Made by a program: the position numbers and the translations under genes. Shown here piece by piece: positions 43,480 through 55,420 of a DNA stretch of 64,000 nucleotides. The stretch comes from Artemia franciscana (taxonomy: Eukaryota > Arthropoda > Branchiopoda > Anostraca > Artemiidae): the NCBI RefSeq assembly GCF_032884065.1, contig NC_088868.1, positions 5,459,647 through 5,523,646 on the forward strand. Reading direction: 5' to 3'. Numbering within the stretch: the stretch's first letter is position 1; the number at the start of each line of letters is the position of its first letter. The notes beneath the pieces are model-generated. The model saw only the letters and a program-made list of their open reading frames with translations. It ran no database searches and was not told the origin of the DNA.

Positions 43480-44389
43480 GATCTTAATATACGATTTACG
43501 TTGTTGTAAAGATTATTATGTTTCTTCACCTCAGACTTTTTGGATTGCTGCTAATATAATTGATACGTAGTGGGGTAACCAATCTTTGAGTGAATTATAT
43601 GACATAACAGTGTCTGCAGTCAGTTCCTGTTCCGCCTGTCTCCACTCCTCGGCCAATGCTCCACGGATTATGGAGGAGCATGAGAAAAAGGAAAGGAAAA
43701 TAAGGATGAAAAGGAACGCTGGAAATAAAGATAACGATAAATTGCTGAAACGTCAAAATAATTGTTCATTCATTCATTTCATTACAGGCTATTGACATTT
43801 GCAAAATATAGCACCATGGATAGAAGAAAGAAGAGAAATTAGCAGAAAAGAAACCATTTTCTTGCAATGATCAGTAAATTTCTGTTTAAAAAAGAAAACA
43901 GGAAGATGCAAAAGAAAACTGACCATAAAAAAAGAAATAAAAATAAACAAAAATCACGTACAACTACAATAGACATAGACTTTTCAGAAGCTCCAAACGC
44001 GTGGTATGCATTTTCTATTATATATTTCTTTGCCTTGCTGAACAAACGTTACGTTTTAAATGCTGTCCGAGAAGTGATTAAGCGATTATTTGCCCTACAC
44101 TATCCTACCGTATGTACTCTCATATCCAACTAAGCATAAGAACCTTAGGAAATAGAATATACCGTAGTAAGATGTACTAATGAAATATTCTATTAGGAAA
44201 TAGAATGCACCTTAGGACAAGAACCATAGGAAAACTCGACTGGTTTTATCTTGCATTAAAGCCCTTGCGTTACTCTGAAATTTGAAAATAATTTTACAGG
44301 AATCAATATATTTACAAAATCTTGCCGAAATGGACTTCATGGCTTTATTAAATGATGCTCTTTTTTAAAAAAGCAAAAGACTGAGTTTC
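43480..44389 (+). other. 3' flank / 3' UTR of OTUD6B
   Basis: Starts directly after the TAA. An AATAAA at 43734-43739 is a possible polyadenylation signal, but AATAAA is common by chance in this AT-rich DNA. No coding region is recognised. Confidence 0.4.
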
Positions 44390-44880
44390 AGCGAAAAATT
44401 AGATTATTTGTGTTTAGCTTTAGAAGTCACTGAAAAATTTTCAACATATACAAAGTTTGTTTTCCCTAATCTACATATCCTGATTAATTTTATTTGGTTA
44501 AAGAAATTTCATGAAAAAAATTACATTTTTTTATGTATAACGGACGTAAGTTAGTCATCTGTAAAGTTCTATGTTGGATCTTGTTATGTACAGCCCGCTG
44601 CCATTTGTGCTTCTGGAAAAACTTCTGGAAAGCTTCTGGAAAGTGCTTTTTATGTATAACGGACGTAAGTTAGTCATCTGTAAAGTTCTATGTTGGATCT
44701 TGTTATGTGCAGCCCGCTGCCATTTGTGCTTCTGGAAAAACTTCTGGAAAGCTTCTGGAAAGTGCTTTTTATGTATAACGGACGTAAGTTAGTCATCTGT
44801 AAAGTTCTATGTTGGATCTTGTTATGTGCAGCCCGCTGCCATTTGTGCTTCTGGATTAATATTTGTCTTTAGACCTAATA
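44390..44880 (+). repeat. Segmental duplication, partial copy 0
   Basis: Matches the start of copies 1 and 2 (TTATTTGTGTTTAG, TTAGAAGTCACTGAAA, CCTAATCTACATAT, TGTATAACGGACGTAAG). It then enters the 119-bp triplication instead of continuing. Confidence 0.75.
44531..44868 (+). repeat. 119-bp tandem repeat, ~2.9 nearly identical copies
   Basis: TGTATAACGGACG starts at 44534, 44653 and 44772. Copies differ by almost nothing (GTACAGCC versus GTGCAGCC). The unit ends with repeated CTTCTGGAAA. Open frames across it are repeat artefacts. Confidence 0.95.
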
Positions 44881-45599
44881 TAAGAACTAAAAATTTTTTT
44901 GAAAAGAAACAGGCTTCAATTATTTACAAAAAAATAGATTATTTGTGTTTAGTTTTAGAAGTCACTGAAAGTTTTTAAATAAATACAATAGTTGTTTTGC
45001 CTAATCTACATATTCTGAGTAATTTCTTTTGGTTAAAGAAATTCTTTGGGAGAATTTACATTTTTTTTTTTTGTATAATGGACGTAAACTAGTCACTCTC
45101 ACTAAAATCTTAATCGAAACCAGCACTGAAGGTGGCACTTGTGTAGTTATATATTGAAACCCAAGGCTCTGGGATCAGTAAATGCAATTCATGTCAAAAA
45201 ATTGTTATACTTCCTCGAATATGTTTTCAATAAGTTTCGAGGATTTCCCATTGAATAATTTGTCTTCTGTCGCTTAAAGGCTAAATTGAGCCTGTTTTAA
45301 CTCATTTTTTATATTCTAACTTGATTCTGGCATTTAGTGAATATTTTGGAAAGAAAAACAACAATAAAGTTATGTAATTTGAAGAAGAATTATGAGGCGA
45401 AATACTTCATTCATTAATTCTTCTTTTGTTATCAGGGAAGTGCAGAAACCATTGTACATTGCAGATGATTTTCTGTAGAACTAAAAATTTATTTCAAGAA
45501 AAATAACCCGTTAAAAAAAAAAAAAAAAAAGATGGTGTAGTTCTGCAAAAATAGCATTTAATTTTCTGAGCTGCAATATGAGCCATCGTTTTCACGCAA

Positions 45600-45925
45600 T
45601 TAAATATTTAAAAAAAAACAAGTTTTTCAACTGAAAATAAGGAGCAACATTGAATCTTAAAACGAACAGAAATAATTATAAATTTGATGGGGTGGCCCCC
45701 TCCTCATTACCTCATTATTACTCTAAAGTTTGACTTTGTGTTCCAGTTATTTAAGAATGACTCATCAAACACTAGGGCCGTTTAATTAGAATAATAAGTT
45801 TTTTTCTAAGTTAAAAAAACTTGCGTAAAGAGGGATGTATTGAGTTGGGGATAACCCCCCTCATATTCGTAATAATCTCTGTTCTTTTAAAGTTTTAATG
45901 TTGCTCCTACAAAGAATTTGTTTTT
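45600..45925. mobile_element. Fold-back MITE family, copy in segmental duplicate 1
   Basis: Left arm AAGGAGCAACATTGAATCTT, right arm TTTTAAAGTTTTAATGTTGC, with an enlarged centre containing TTAGAATAATAAGTTTTTTT. It shares that centre with the copy at 48240-48560, so the two are duplicates, not independent insertions. Confidence 0.78.
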
Positions 45926-45929
45926 CGTT

Positions 45930-46745
45930 TAATTTTTGATCGTGTTTTAAATAATGCTGGAAAATCTATCTCCCCCTCAATGGAAAATCCCTCCCTCCAT
46001 GAAAAATTCCTCCATGGAAATACCTCGCATGTACCCCCCAACCTGAAAACTATCTATATACTTCTCAATAGCCAATATTAATGTAAACAATAGGCAAATC
46101 TCATTGCTTGTATACCTTCCCCCGGAGCCTGTTGGGGGTCAAGCCATCCTCAAAGACATAGTAGTTACATCTCTCGACTATGCTGAACAAAATGGCTATC
46201 TCAAAGTTTTGAGCGGGTGACTTTGGGAAAAAATGGGTGAAGGAGGGATCTAGCTGCCCTCCAATATTTTTCTCACTTAGGAAGGGCAATAGAACTTTTG
46301 ATTTCTGATCAAATGAGCCCTCTAGTGATCTTCTAGGATATCTGGTTCGTTATGATCACCCTGGGAAAAACAAATAAAGACGCATCTGGTCTTGCTTAAC
46401 TGGCAAAAAATGCAAAATTCCAAATTTTTGTGTATAGCGGCTTGAGACGTCTACAGTAACGTTCTCTAATATGCTGAATCTGATGGCGTGATTTTTGCTA
46501 AGATCACTTAATATTTTAAGGCGTTTTCCCCCTTTTTCACAAATTGGGCAAATTTTCTCTGGCTTGTAACTTCTGATTGCTAATTTTAAACTTGACGAAT
46601 TTTATATATTCTGAATAAGCATAAAAATTCGATTCTTTTGATGTATTCATTGTCACCATGACTGTTTCTTATAGTTTCGGTTACTTTTGGGCGGTATCGC
46701 CCCTTAATTCCAGTTCGTTATGACGAACTGCTTGATTTTGTTTGT
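45930..46745 (+). repeat. Dispersed ~0.85-kb repeat family, copy 2
   Basis: Collinear with 3050-3884, including GAACAAAATGGCTATCTCAAA, AAATGAGCCCTCTAGTGA, AAAATTCGATTCTTTTGATG and the end GACGAACTGCTTG. Confidence 0.8.
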
Positions 46746-48239
46746 TTTCGCATAATTTATACTTTCAGGCTCCTCAAAAAATTATCACATTATATTAATT
46801 ATTATGTTATACTACATTTTTTTACATCAATCTACTTGAAAAGATCTGATCAGAGAGGTATTAACAATTATTATCATTAATGATAGCAATATCAATACAC
46901 TGGAATGAAACTATCCAACCTCCAAATGTGCTTTGATTGAAACTATCCTATGCTGAAAATACCTTTCATGAGAGCTTTTGAAGTTTTTAAGATTGTCTTC
47001 ACTGTACTTCAACAAGAAGTTATAGGAGAACAACCAAACTGTTTTCTCAGGGTAGATCAAACTCTGCTGCTTGAACCAATGTCAAGTCTAAATCAGGGCT
47101 AAAAATAGATTCAGGGTGTGATAAAAGCAATTTTGTAATATATGGTAAAAAAGAAAGGGCAATTTTGGAAGACATTGTGGTGCCAATTCTGATTCCAAAC
47201 TCATATTTAGTACAAGATTGACTAATAATCCATTTTTGGAAGTAGCATAGTTTGAATCGGACGGCATTTGGAGGTAGCATAGTTTCATTCAACTAGAGGA
47301 AGAAAAACACCGCTCGTAAATTTAAATTTTCCAACAAAAACATGATATCAACTTTTTCTTCCATTAACTTAATCCACCATTTTTAATAGAAGGGTAATAA
47401 TCGTAAACAAAATAAACTACTGGATCTTAAAAAATTCACAGCAACCACATTTGTTCTACAGACAATTTCGTACTCTTTGAACCATTTCAAGAGTACGGGA
47501 ACTTCGTCACTAGTCATACATTCCGGTGAAGAAGAAGCAGGCTTTTCTAACGGGTTGTACATTCTTCGTTGCACATGTGATATATTCAGCTGTCACTGAA
47601 GCGTTGTCACTGAATTCACTGAAAGTTTCAAATAAATACAATATTTGTTTTGCCTAATCTACATGTCCTGATTAATTTCTTTTAGTTAAAGAAACTTTAT
47701 GGGGGAATTTACATTTTTATGTATAATAGACGTAAACTAGTCAGTCTCACTAAAATCTTGATCAAAACCAGCCCTGAAGGTGTCACTTGTGTATTTTATG
47801 TTGAAACCCAAGACTTTGGGATCATTCAATTCAATTTATGTCGAAAAAATCGTTATACTTGCTCGAATATGTTTTCAATAAATTTTGAGGATTTCCCATT
47901 GAATTTTTTTTTTCTGTTCCTTGTTGGCTAAATGAAACCTGTCAACTCATTTTTTTTATATTCTAACTCGATTCTGGGATTTAGTGAATATTTTAGGAAG
48001 AAAAACAACAATAAAGGGATAGAATTAGAATGAGAATTGTGAAGCGAAATACTGCATTCATTATTTCTTCTTTTCCTATCAATGCAGAGACCAATGTAGA
48101 GTGCAGGTGATTTCCTGTAGAAGTAAAAAGCTATTTCAAGAAAAATAACACATTTTTTGAAAAATAAAATATGGCCTATCTCTGCAAAACTAGCATTTAA
48201 TTTTCTGAGGCACAATCTGAGTCACCGTTTTCACGCAAT

Positions 48240-48560
48240 TAAATGATAAACAAGTTTTTTAGCTGAAAGTAAAGAGCAACATTAAAACTTAAAACGAACT
48301 GTAACTATTAGGAGTTTTAGGGGGTAGCCCCCTCCTCAATACCTCGCTCTTTACGCTAAAGTTTGACTTAGTGCTCAAATTATTTAAGAATTACAATGAG
48401 ACAAAGAGTCGCTTTATTAGAATAATAAGTTTTTTTTAAATTAAAAAAATCCGTAAAGAGTCAAGTATTGAGGAGGGGACAACCCCCCTCATACTCATAA
48501 TAATCTCTGTTCGTCTGAAGTTTTAATGTTGTTCCTTCAAAAAACTTGTTTTTTTATTTA
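48240..48560. mobile_element. Fold-back MITE family, copy in segmental duplicate 2
   Basis: Same structure and centre as 45600-45925 (CCTCAATACCTCGCTCTTTA; TTAGAATAATAAG), with better preserved arms. Confidence 0.78.
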
Positions 48561-48765
48561 ATTTCTGATCGTGTTTTAAATAATGCTGGGAAATCTATCT
48601 CCCCCTCCATAGAAAATCCCTCCCCCCACGAAACATTCCTCTGTGGAGAAATTTCCGCAAGTAAAACCCATCACTCCCCCCTCTCCGAAAAGTATCTATA
48701 TACGTCTCAATAGCCAATATTAATATAAACAATGGTCAAAGTTCATAGCTTGTATCTATTTTTCG
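48560..48765 (+). repeat. Dispersed ~0.85-kb repeat family, truncated copy 3
   Basis: Matches the first ~200 bp of 45930-46745 (GTGTTTTAAATAATGCTGG, AATCTATCTCCCCCTC) and then jumps to the next shared block. About 0.6 kb is missing relative to duplicate 1. Confidence 0.75.
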
Positions 48766-49490
48766 TACATCAATCTACTTGAAAAGATCAGATCAGGGAG
48801 ATATTAACAATTATTACCATTAATGATAACAATATCGATACACTGGAATGAAACTATCCTACCTCCAAATGTGCTCTGAAACTATCCTATACTTAAGATC
48901 TCTTTCATGAGAGCTTTTGAAGTTTTTAAGATAGGGGAACAACCAACATATAAGAAGTTATAGGGGAACAACCAAACTGATTTCTCAGAGTAGATAAAAC
49001 GTTACCGCTTGAAACATTATCAAGTCCAAATAGGGGCTAAAGATAGATTCAGGGTGTGATAAAAGCAATTATGTAATATAGAGTAAAAAAGAAAAAAGCA
49101 ATTTTGGAAGACATCTAGCGGCGTGATGCCAATTCGGACTGCAAATTCAAATTTCGCACTGACTACTAATATATTTTTGGAGGTAGCATAGTTTGAATCG
49201 GACGGCATTTGGAGGTAGCATAGTTTCATTCCACCAGAAGAAGAAAAACACTGCTCATAACTTCAAATTTTGCAACAGAAATAAGATATCACATTTTTCT
49301 TCCGTAAACTGGAACCACCATCTTTAATAGAATGGTAATAATCGTAAACAAACTGAACTGACAGATCTTGAAAAATTAACAGGAACCACAACATTTGTTC
49401 TACAGACAATTCCAAACTCTTTGAACCAGTTCAGAGATGAGATAGAACTTCATACTTCCCGCTGCAGAAGAAGATTTAGGCTTTTCTAAT

Positions 49491-50123
49491 GGGTATTTCA
49501 AGCGCTAGAATAAGTGAGTTGCAAGCGTTGCACATGCGAGATATTCAGCTGGTTCAGAGAGATCTTCTTCTAAAGATTCAGCAGACGAGGGCTTTTCAGT
49601 TGAGACTATTCAGCCCTTTTCCTTTTGATTCAGTCTGTGAGATGAACAGAGCTACTGATTTGGTTGCTTTTAATTTATCTTGAATCTGGTCAGATTTCTT
49701 TCAGAAGATCTTTTGATTCTAGGAGTTGATATATAAGAAGATAGACACTGATTTCCGAGCTCTTGTGAGCAAGTATAGTCAGACCATAGTCATATAGCAA
49801 GTATAGATTTTTCGCAGATAGATTATACATAATTTCAGTTTATCTGTAGCCGTAAAAAAAAACTGCCAAAATCGCAAAAATATTTAAAATCTCACGACAT
49901 GCCTTGTCCTTAAAAACTACAGAGGCCATTACTATTTATTGCTGATGAACTGTCCAAAATGATTTTTAGGTAAACTGAAAACATCAGTGACTACTTGAAG
50001 AAATTACTAAAAAGTCTGATTTTACACAATCCTAAACACTTAAAGACATCATAACATGATAAGCTACAGCCAACCTGACATGCCTATTTCCATCATATTT
50101 CAAAGCCATTTATCTCGGAAGGG
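49491..50123. other. Unassigned sequence
   Basis: Contains a 64-codon open frame (49489-49683) with no recognised similarity. No repeat family identified. Confidence 0.4.
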
Positions 50124-50135
50124 TATAGGACTATT

Positions 50136-50591
50136 ACGTATGAAAACAAAGAAAGGGAATAAAAAATGAAAAGAGAAAAAACAAATAGGTGAAAAAATGA
50201 GGATTTTATCAGCCAGTAGCTAAATATGAAAAACAAGCAAATATTTCGACAAGGACCTCCGCCAAGTCGTCCTCAGTGCTCAAAGAAAACAAAGAAAAAA
50301 AACCCAGCAAAATCTAACCTTCATAAATGAACTACATGAGAGGAAGACAGTCTTCCTCTCATGTAGTTCACTTATAAAGGTTAGATTTTGCTGTTTTTTT
50401 TTCTTTGTTTTCTTTGAGCACTGAGGACGACTTGGCAGAGGTCCTTGTCAAAATATTTGCTTGTTTTTCATATTTAGCTACTGGCTGATAAAATCCTTGT
50501 TTTTTCAGCTATTTGTTTTTTCTCTTTTCATTTTTTATTCCCTTTCTTTGTTTTCATACATCATGCATAGCCAGTATGGTCTCAGAATGTA
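50136..50591. mobile_element. Palindromic element with 12-bp flanking direct repeats
   Basis: 420-bp near-perfect palindrome (50139-50558; centre AAGACAGTCTT) plus a 33-bp one-sided tail ATCATGCATAGCCAGTATGG then TCTCAGAATG. TATAGGACTATT lies immediately before (50124-50135) and after (50592-50603), fitting a 12-bp target-site duplication. Each arm has CTGAGGA ... GTC(G/A)AAATATTTGC. The 33-bp tail matches the 3' ends in the 24-28 kb cluster. Confidence 0.87.
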
Positions 50592-50771
50592 TATAGGACT
50601 ATTGAGGAATAAACATGTTTAGAAAATAATTTGTATTTCCTAATAAGCAGAATATTTGTAGCTAGCACATTTTGACTGCTTCTCCACTATACTCTGCCCT
50701 GTCCCTCAAATGTGCAAATCTTGACTATAGTACTTGACCATAGTATGACTCTATAGTAAAAATCTTGGCTA

Positions 50772-51335
50772 GCTAATTTTTACTATCTTGGAAAGAGTTA
50801 GGTTGGGAAAATGAAACTTTCAGGGATGGATCTGAAATCCTAGGAAGGTCTTGAAGTACCAACCTTCCCTTCCTCTCTCTCTAGAGCACTGACCTTTGAT
50901 GATCTTTAAAAATATTTGTGTTGGAAAAGTAAAAATGTTGCAAAGTAGCCTAGACCTTCTTATTAAATCCCAATTCATGAGGTTTCAAAGATCTGCAAAT
51001 GCATTTTCTAAATTTAGAAAATAAGTTTATGGCTGAAAATTCTACTTAAATAATGGTAATTGAATTTTCAAAACTAAAACCACAGAAAATAAAAATTGAA
51101 AATTAAGGTAGGCCTATTAGCCTACATTGTTTTGCCAAAATTGTAATAGATACAGACCTATTATGGAGGAATATTTCTAAGACCTAGAAATCAAAACAGG
51201 GTTAACATAGTAGCTTGCCAATACTTTCCCAGAGTTTGTTTTTGCCCTGGATTCATTACTGAAATTATTGTTTCCCTAACCTAACCTCTTTCCAAGATAG
51301 CAAAAAGAAATTTGTTTAGAATTTTACCTTTGATT
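50772..51335. mobile_element. MITE copy C
   Basis: Left TTACTATCTTGGAAAGAGTT, right CCTCTTTCCAAGATAGCAAA then AGAATTTTACC. It is collinear with the outer element of copy B and lacks its inner insertion. Confidence 0.75.
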
Positions 51336-51391
51336 ATATGAAGGAATCAAAAACACCTCTCTGTAGATTCTGCCTTGCCTTTAAAGAGTCT

Positions 51392-51393
<2 letters not shown>

Positions 51394-51454
<61 letters not shown>
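51394..51454 (+). repeat. (TA)n microsatellite, ~60 bp
   Basis: Pure TA dinucleotide run. Confidence 0.97.
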
Positions 51455-51459
<5 letters not shown>

Positions 51460-52199
51460 TTATATAATGTCATTTATATAAGCCCTAGGCAATATACAAA
51501 TATATCTAGAAAATGAAAAAAAAATCTGGGGTGCCCTTTTTTTTTTGTATTTTTGGCCTAGAGCCAAAAATACAGGTGGAGAAGAAAGAATGCCTCTCAA
51601 ATATATACTCAACATGCCCACACATCCTTTGAGTTATAAATCTTCTCCTAGTAATGGGTTAAATTGTATGGTCATGCAGAACACCATCATTGGAGGGTCC
51701 TCTAAAGAGAACAAATGCAACAGGACATAAGATCCAAATCTAAGGACAATGGCCTCTACAAAGGGCTTTCTTGACCTTTTTGGAGTACCTGCAAAACTGG
51801 GGGCCTTGCAGTCAACTATTTCCATTTTAGGAATGGCACCCCTCAAGGAAGTTATAGCCTGGTAGGCTAAATAACATAGTATTTGCACAGGATTCAGATG
51901 AATAGATAATTTTTCTGAGCTTGGTCTATGTTGATAGGCATTTTTGGGCTGAAAAACCTCTTCCTAGCTAATTTATCTGCTATGAGCTGCATCCCTGTAG
52001 TAGCATAATAATTGTAGGCATGAATATATAGGCCTAATGAGTTGGAGTTAATAGGCTTGATACTGTCTTTGCAGGATTTTGAATCTTGTTGATAGGAGAG
52101 CATCATTAAGTGCTGAAAACCATGTTGTGACCAAGATGGGCCCAGGATTGCACAAAGCTTCTATTCATAGAGGAGATTCCAGGGGCTTCTTGCTGTCTT
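51455..52199. other. Unassigned sequence
   Basis: No gene or repeat family recognised; two short opposing open frames near 51545-51888 look incidental. Confidence 0.4.
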
Positions 52200-52760
52200 A
52201 GTGCTAAGCACTAAGTGCTTAAGCACTTTGTTAGTGCTTAACATATCCTGCTTAAGCACTTGTTAACATATCCTTGTCCGTATCCTTGTTAACATATCCT
52301 TGTCTGTAACATATCCTGAAAGTTTCAACTTAGTACCCTGAGGTATTCCTGGGACATTGATGATGCACCCTTTTGACAACCTGAATATAATTAAAGTTTT
52401 GATTTAGTTCAACATTCCCCTAAAGATTCTCTAACAGTTTCATCTTCATACCAATGGCAAAAGTAGTGCTATTAATCCTTATAGCAGCAGTAGCAGAAAT
52501 AGCAGCGGTAGTAGCAGTAGTAGTAGCAGTATATGCATAGTATATGTTGGTTAGTTCCACATCCTATACAAAATTTCCCAGAAAGTTTCAACTTTATATA
52601 CTAAGCTGTTCAGAAGAAATTGTTGTTATGCCCTTAAGGCAACCTAGGCTACATGTATATAGAGTATTTTGATTTAGTTCAACATCCTCCAAACAATTCC
52701 TTGAACTTATTGCCCTTATTGTCACTAGTTGACAAGGATATGTTAAGCACTATGTTAGTG
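52200..52760 (+). repeat. TTAAGCACTT / AACATATCCTTG direct repeats and AGT-rich repeat
   Basis: 52200-52320 holds repeated GTGCTTAAGCACTT and TTAACATATCCTTGTC; 52320-52720 is a second copy of the 30655-31500 family (GAAAGTTTCAACTT, TTTTGATTTAGTTCAACAT, GTAGTAGCAGTAGTAGTAGC). Confidence 0.7.
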
Positions 52761-52989
52761 CTTAAGCACTTTGGTGTAGACTTGAGAATATATATTGATC
52801 CCCATCCTGCACTGGTATCCAGAATCATTGCTTTTCTTGAGGCCAAATAATTTCAAGGATTTAAAGAACATGCAAATTAGAACTTGGTATGCTAAAATGT
52901 TAAAAATGACTATTACATCCTCATTTTGACTGATGAATTCAAACAATTTAAAATGCATAAGGAGGCTGCTAAGTCTTGTTTAGGCTAGG

Positions 52990-53505
52990 AAGGTATTAAT
53001 AATAGGATCCTAGCTGCTCATTTTATGACTAAAAAGTCCAGGGTATCAGTTGTAGTAGTATATGCCCTATGTAGAACCAACTAACAGAGATACTAGTGAC
53101 TTAGATAAATTTTGCTTACAGTTACAGGAGCAAATAGACAGGGTCCCAGGTAGGAATATGGTGTTTTTACTAGGAGATTTTAATGCCCAGGCTGGTAGAA
53201 ATAGGGATAGATAGTATCCTAGCTTAGGTAAATTTGATGTAGCCTAGAAAAAGAAAACAGTAATAGCTACAGATCTTTGTAATTTTATAGTTGTAACTAA
53301 TACAGTGTTTGGCCATAAAATTGCCCATTAAGTTAACATGCTATTCATGTGATGTTAAGACAGCAAACCTTATTGATTATGTTATAGTAAACTGAAGACT
53401 GGCAGGATGAATATAAGATACTAGTGTATATAGGAGTGCTATTATTGATGTTAAAATTGAAGATCACCATCTCCAGTCCTAAAAATTACAGGGAGGTATA
53501 TGGAC
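52990..53505 (+). pseudogene. RTE-like LINE fragment, endonuclease domain
   Basis: On + the frames read GRNMVFLLGDFNAQAGRNRD, then PSLGKF, VVTNTVFGHKIAH and DHHLQS-type blocks: the DFN metal-binding motif, the NTVF strand and the terminal DHH of an APE-type endonuclease. Several stops. It continues, after an unrelated insert, at 54385. Confidence 0.82.
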
Positions 53506-54110
53506 TAACAACAAGTCCTTTCACCTCTGACTTCTTCTTCAGAAGAACTAGCCACTGGAAGCACTATTCTCCTCCAGTCTGCAAACAGTGAATATATGCA
53601 ATTATGAACAATAATATACTGCTATTGATTGTAGGAAGAGCAAGTACCTGAACTACCTGTCCCCAGCAGTTTAAGCCCACTTGGCTGGCCAGTACCAATA
53701 CAGCTCTCCCTACTCATTCCTGCTCTCTTCCGCACAATCAAAAACTATAAATAAATCATGTCCTTTTAAAAATTGACTTCTTCAAGCTTTAATCATTGCT
53801 AAACAATATTTCTCTTCTTTAAGATATCAATTGCTGCCTTAAATATCTTACAATCAATTTCCCATGGCAGGTTAAAATCCAGGATAGCTGTATAAGTATT
53901 TGGAATCTTAGCCAAGGAGCAAAAACGCTTAAGAGCAAAAGTCTCCTCACTCTGAGCATGACAACCAAATAATATATGCTGGATTGTTTCATCTGCTGAA
54001 AAGCAGACTTGGCATAAAGGGGAATGATAGAGGTTCCAATTAAATAACAAGCTATTTAGAAGCAGGGCACCTGATTTCAGCCTGCCCTGAACCATCTAGT
54101 AGTATCTAGG
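53506..54110 (-). pseudogene. 3' end of an RNase H-type LINE (zinc-binding C-terminus)
   Basis: The open frame at 53799-54095 (-) has LLLNSLLFNWNLYHSPLCQV then CXACxET-like CFSADETIQHILFGC, the Cys/His block found after RNase H in I/R1-type LINEs. The 3' UTR runs to about 53506. Only the last ~100 codons are present. It separates the two halves of the RTE-like LINE. Confidence 0.75.
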
Positions 54111-54384
54111 GTTAATTTAAAGAAATTTTGGAAGGTTAACTATCTCCTGGGAAGTTATGATGTTGGTAGCAGCAGAACCAACATGGTACAATTGTACCAT
54201 TCTTGGTACAGTTTAGAGGTCCTGGCACAGTGCAGTACATTTGGAAATTTTTCAGCATAATCAACTTTCTTATTGTCAGGGCAAATTTTTAACTTATTGT
54301 TCTGATGGTACAAGTTACTTTCTTGCAGTGCAATTTTAATTGAAAAAAACTGGCACAGCTCATTTCAAAGCATTGGCAACACTG

Positions 54385-55420
54385 GTTGGTAGACACCAGG
54401 ATGAAAATTCAAGAGAAACTTTCCAGGAACAATTGAATACTGAACTTCAGAGTTTAAAATTTTACAGTGTAGAAGATGATTGGGTTAATTTTAAGAAAAA
54501 CAATTTGTGAAGTTGTTGATGGTGTCTTAGGGAAGAAAGTTAGGACTACAGGTAGTAATATCAATGAAAAAACTTTATTTTTAATAGAGAGGAGAAGGGG
54601 CTTGTACAAGAATTATCTGAGTGGTAGATCATATGAAAACAAAATTAATGTAAAGAAAGTGGAGTAATCATTAAAATATGAACTAAGAACGTGTGAACTG
54701 GAGGTCATGGATAAAATTGCAGAGGATTTGGAAGATGCAACTAGACAACATAATAGTAAGATATTGTACTGACTTGTTAAGAAATTGAGAAGGAGTAGTC
54801 AATCTGCACTTGCCCCAGTTAAAGATAGGAATAAGGCCAAAATTAGTGATAAAGAAAGAGTTAAAGAGAGATGGGCAGAAAATTTTGAGGATGTATGAAA
54901 CTGAGATAGAGTTGCAGGAAAAGATATAGAGGAAAATGAAAAAGTTTGTGACAATGGTCAAATATGGCTCTGAAGCATGGGGGCTCCAAAAAGCAGATGA
55001 AGATTTGCTAAACGTTTTCCTGAGAAATTGCATACAGACTGTTCTGGGTACCCAGCTGACTGGCCTTATTTCAAACAGTAGACTGTATGAAAAATGTGGT
55101 TCAATTCTGCTTTCTGGGGCTGTAATGAAAGAAAGGATGACAGATTGTCCTTTTTGGCCAACCATCTAAGACTAAATGGAAAATAGATCATTGCATCTGG
55201 GTTTGGAGGATATAATAAAGAAAGATTTAAAGGAAATGGGAACTTCATGGGAGGGTGTAAACAGGGGGCTGGGAGGGTGTAAACACATTGGGATGGAGGA
55301 GGAGCATGAATGGCTGTGTTGGCCTCAGGTGGTCTGGTGCTCAGGTGAGTTGTTAGTAGTAGTAGCAGTATATGAAATTCTAGGCTACTTTGTTTTATGA
55401 CTTTTTTTTCTTTTTTTTTC
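54385..55420 (+). pseudogene. RTE-like LINE, linker and 3' end with RT core deleted
   Basis: Frames read FQEQLNTELQSLKFYSVEDD, KTICEVVDGVLGKKVRTT, LIERRRGLYKNYLSGRSYEN, NKAKISDKERVKERWAENFE, ENEKVCD; then directly MVKYGSEAWGLQKADEDLL and NSRLYEKCGSI. In RTE proteins several hundred residues of RT lie between the last two groups, so the catalytic core is missing, with a frame change at about 54948-54955. Confidence 0.85.

Larger units (their letters stand above)
44930..47590 (+). repeat. Segmental duplication, copy 1
   Basis: Collinear with 47595-49490: TCACTGAAAGTTT, GACGTAAACTAGTCA, GAATATGTTTTCAATAA, the fold-back MITE, the 0.85-kb repeat, ATCAATCTACTTGAAAAGAT, GGAGGTAGCATAGTTT twice, and ACATTTGTTCTACAGACAAT. 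It retains about 0.6 kb lost from copy 2. Confidence 0.85.
47595..49490 (+). repeat. Segmental duplication, copy 2
   Basis: Same order of blocks as copy 1, roughly 80-85% similar by eye, with a deletion of about 0.6 kb after 48765. Short open frames in both copies do not align as conserved protein. Confidence 0.85.

Noticed and set aside
43586..43795. 69-codon open frame after OTUD6B
   Set aside because: Lies in the likely 3' UTR; lysine-rich low-complexity product with no similarity.
47047..49229. Similar reverse-strand open frames (sharing MKLCYLQMPSDSNYATS)
   Set aside because: They arise from the segmental duplication. The frames diverge with stops and frameshifts, so no selection for protein is apparent.
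49489..49683. 64-codon open frame on +
   Set aside because: Unrecognised, short and unsupported by splice sites or by its duplicate partner at 47.5 kb, where the frame is not kept.
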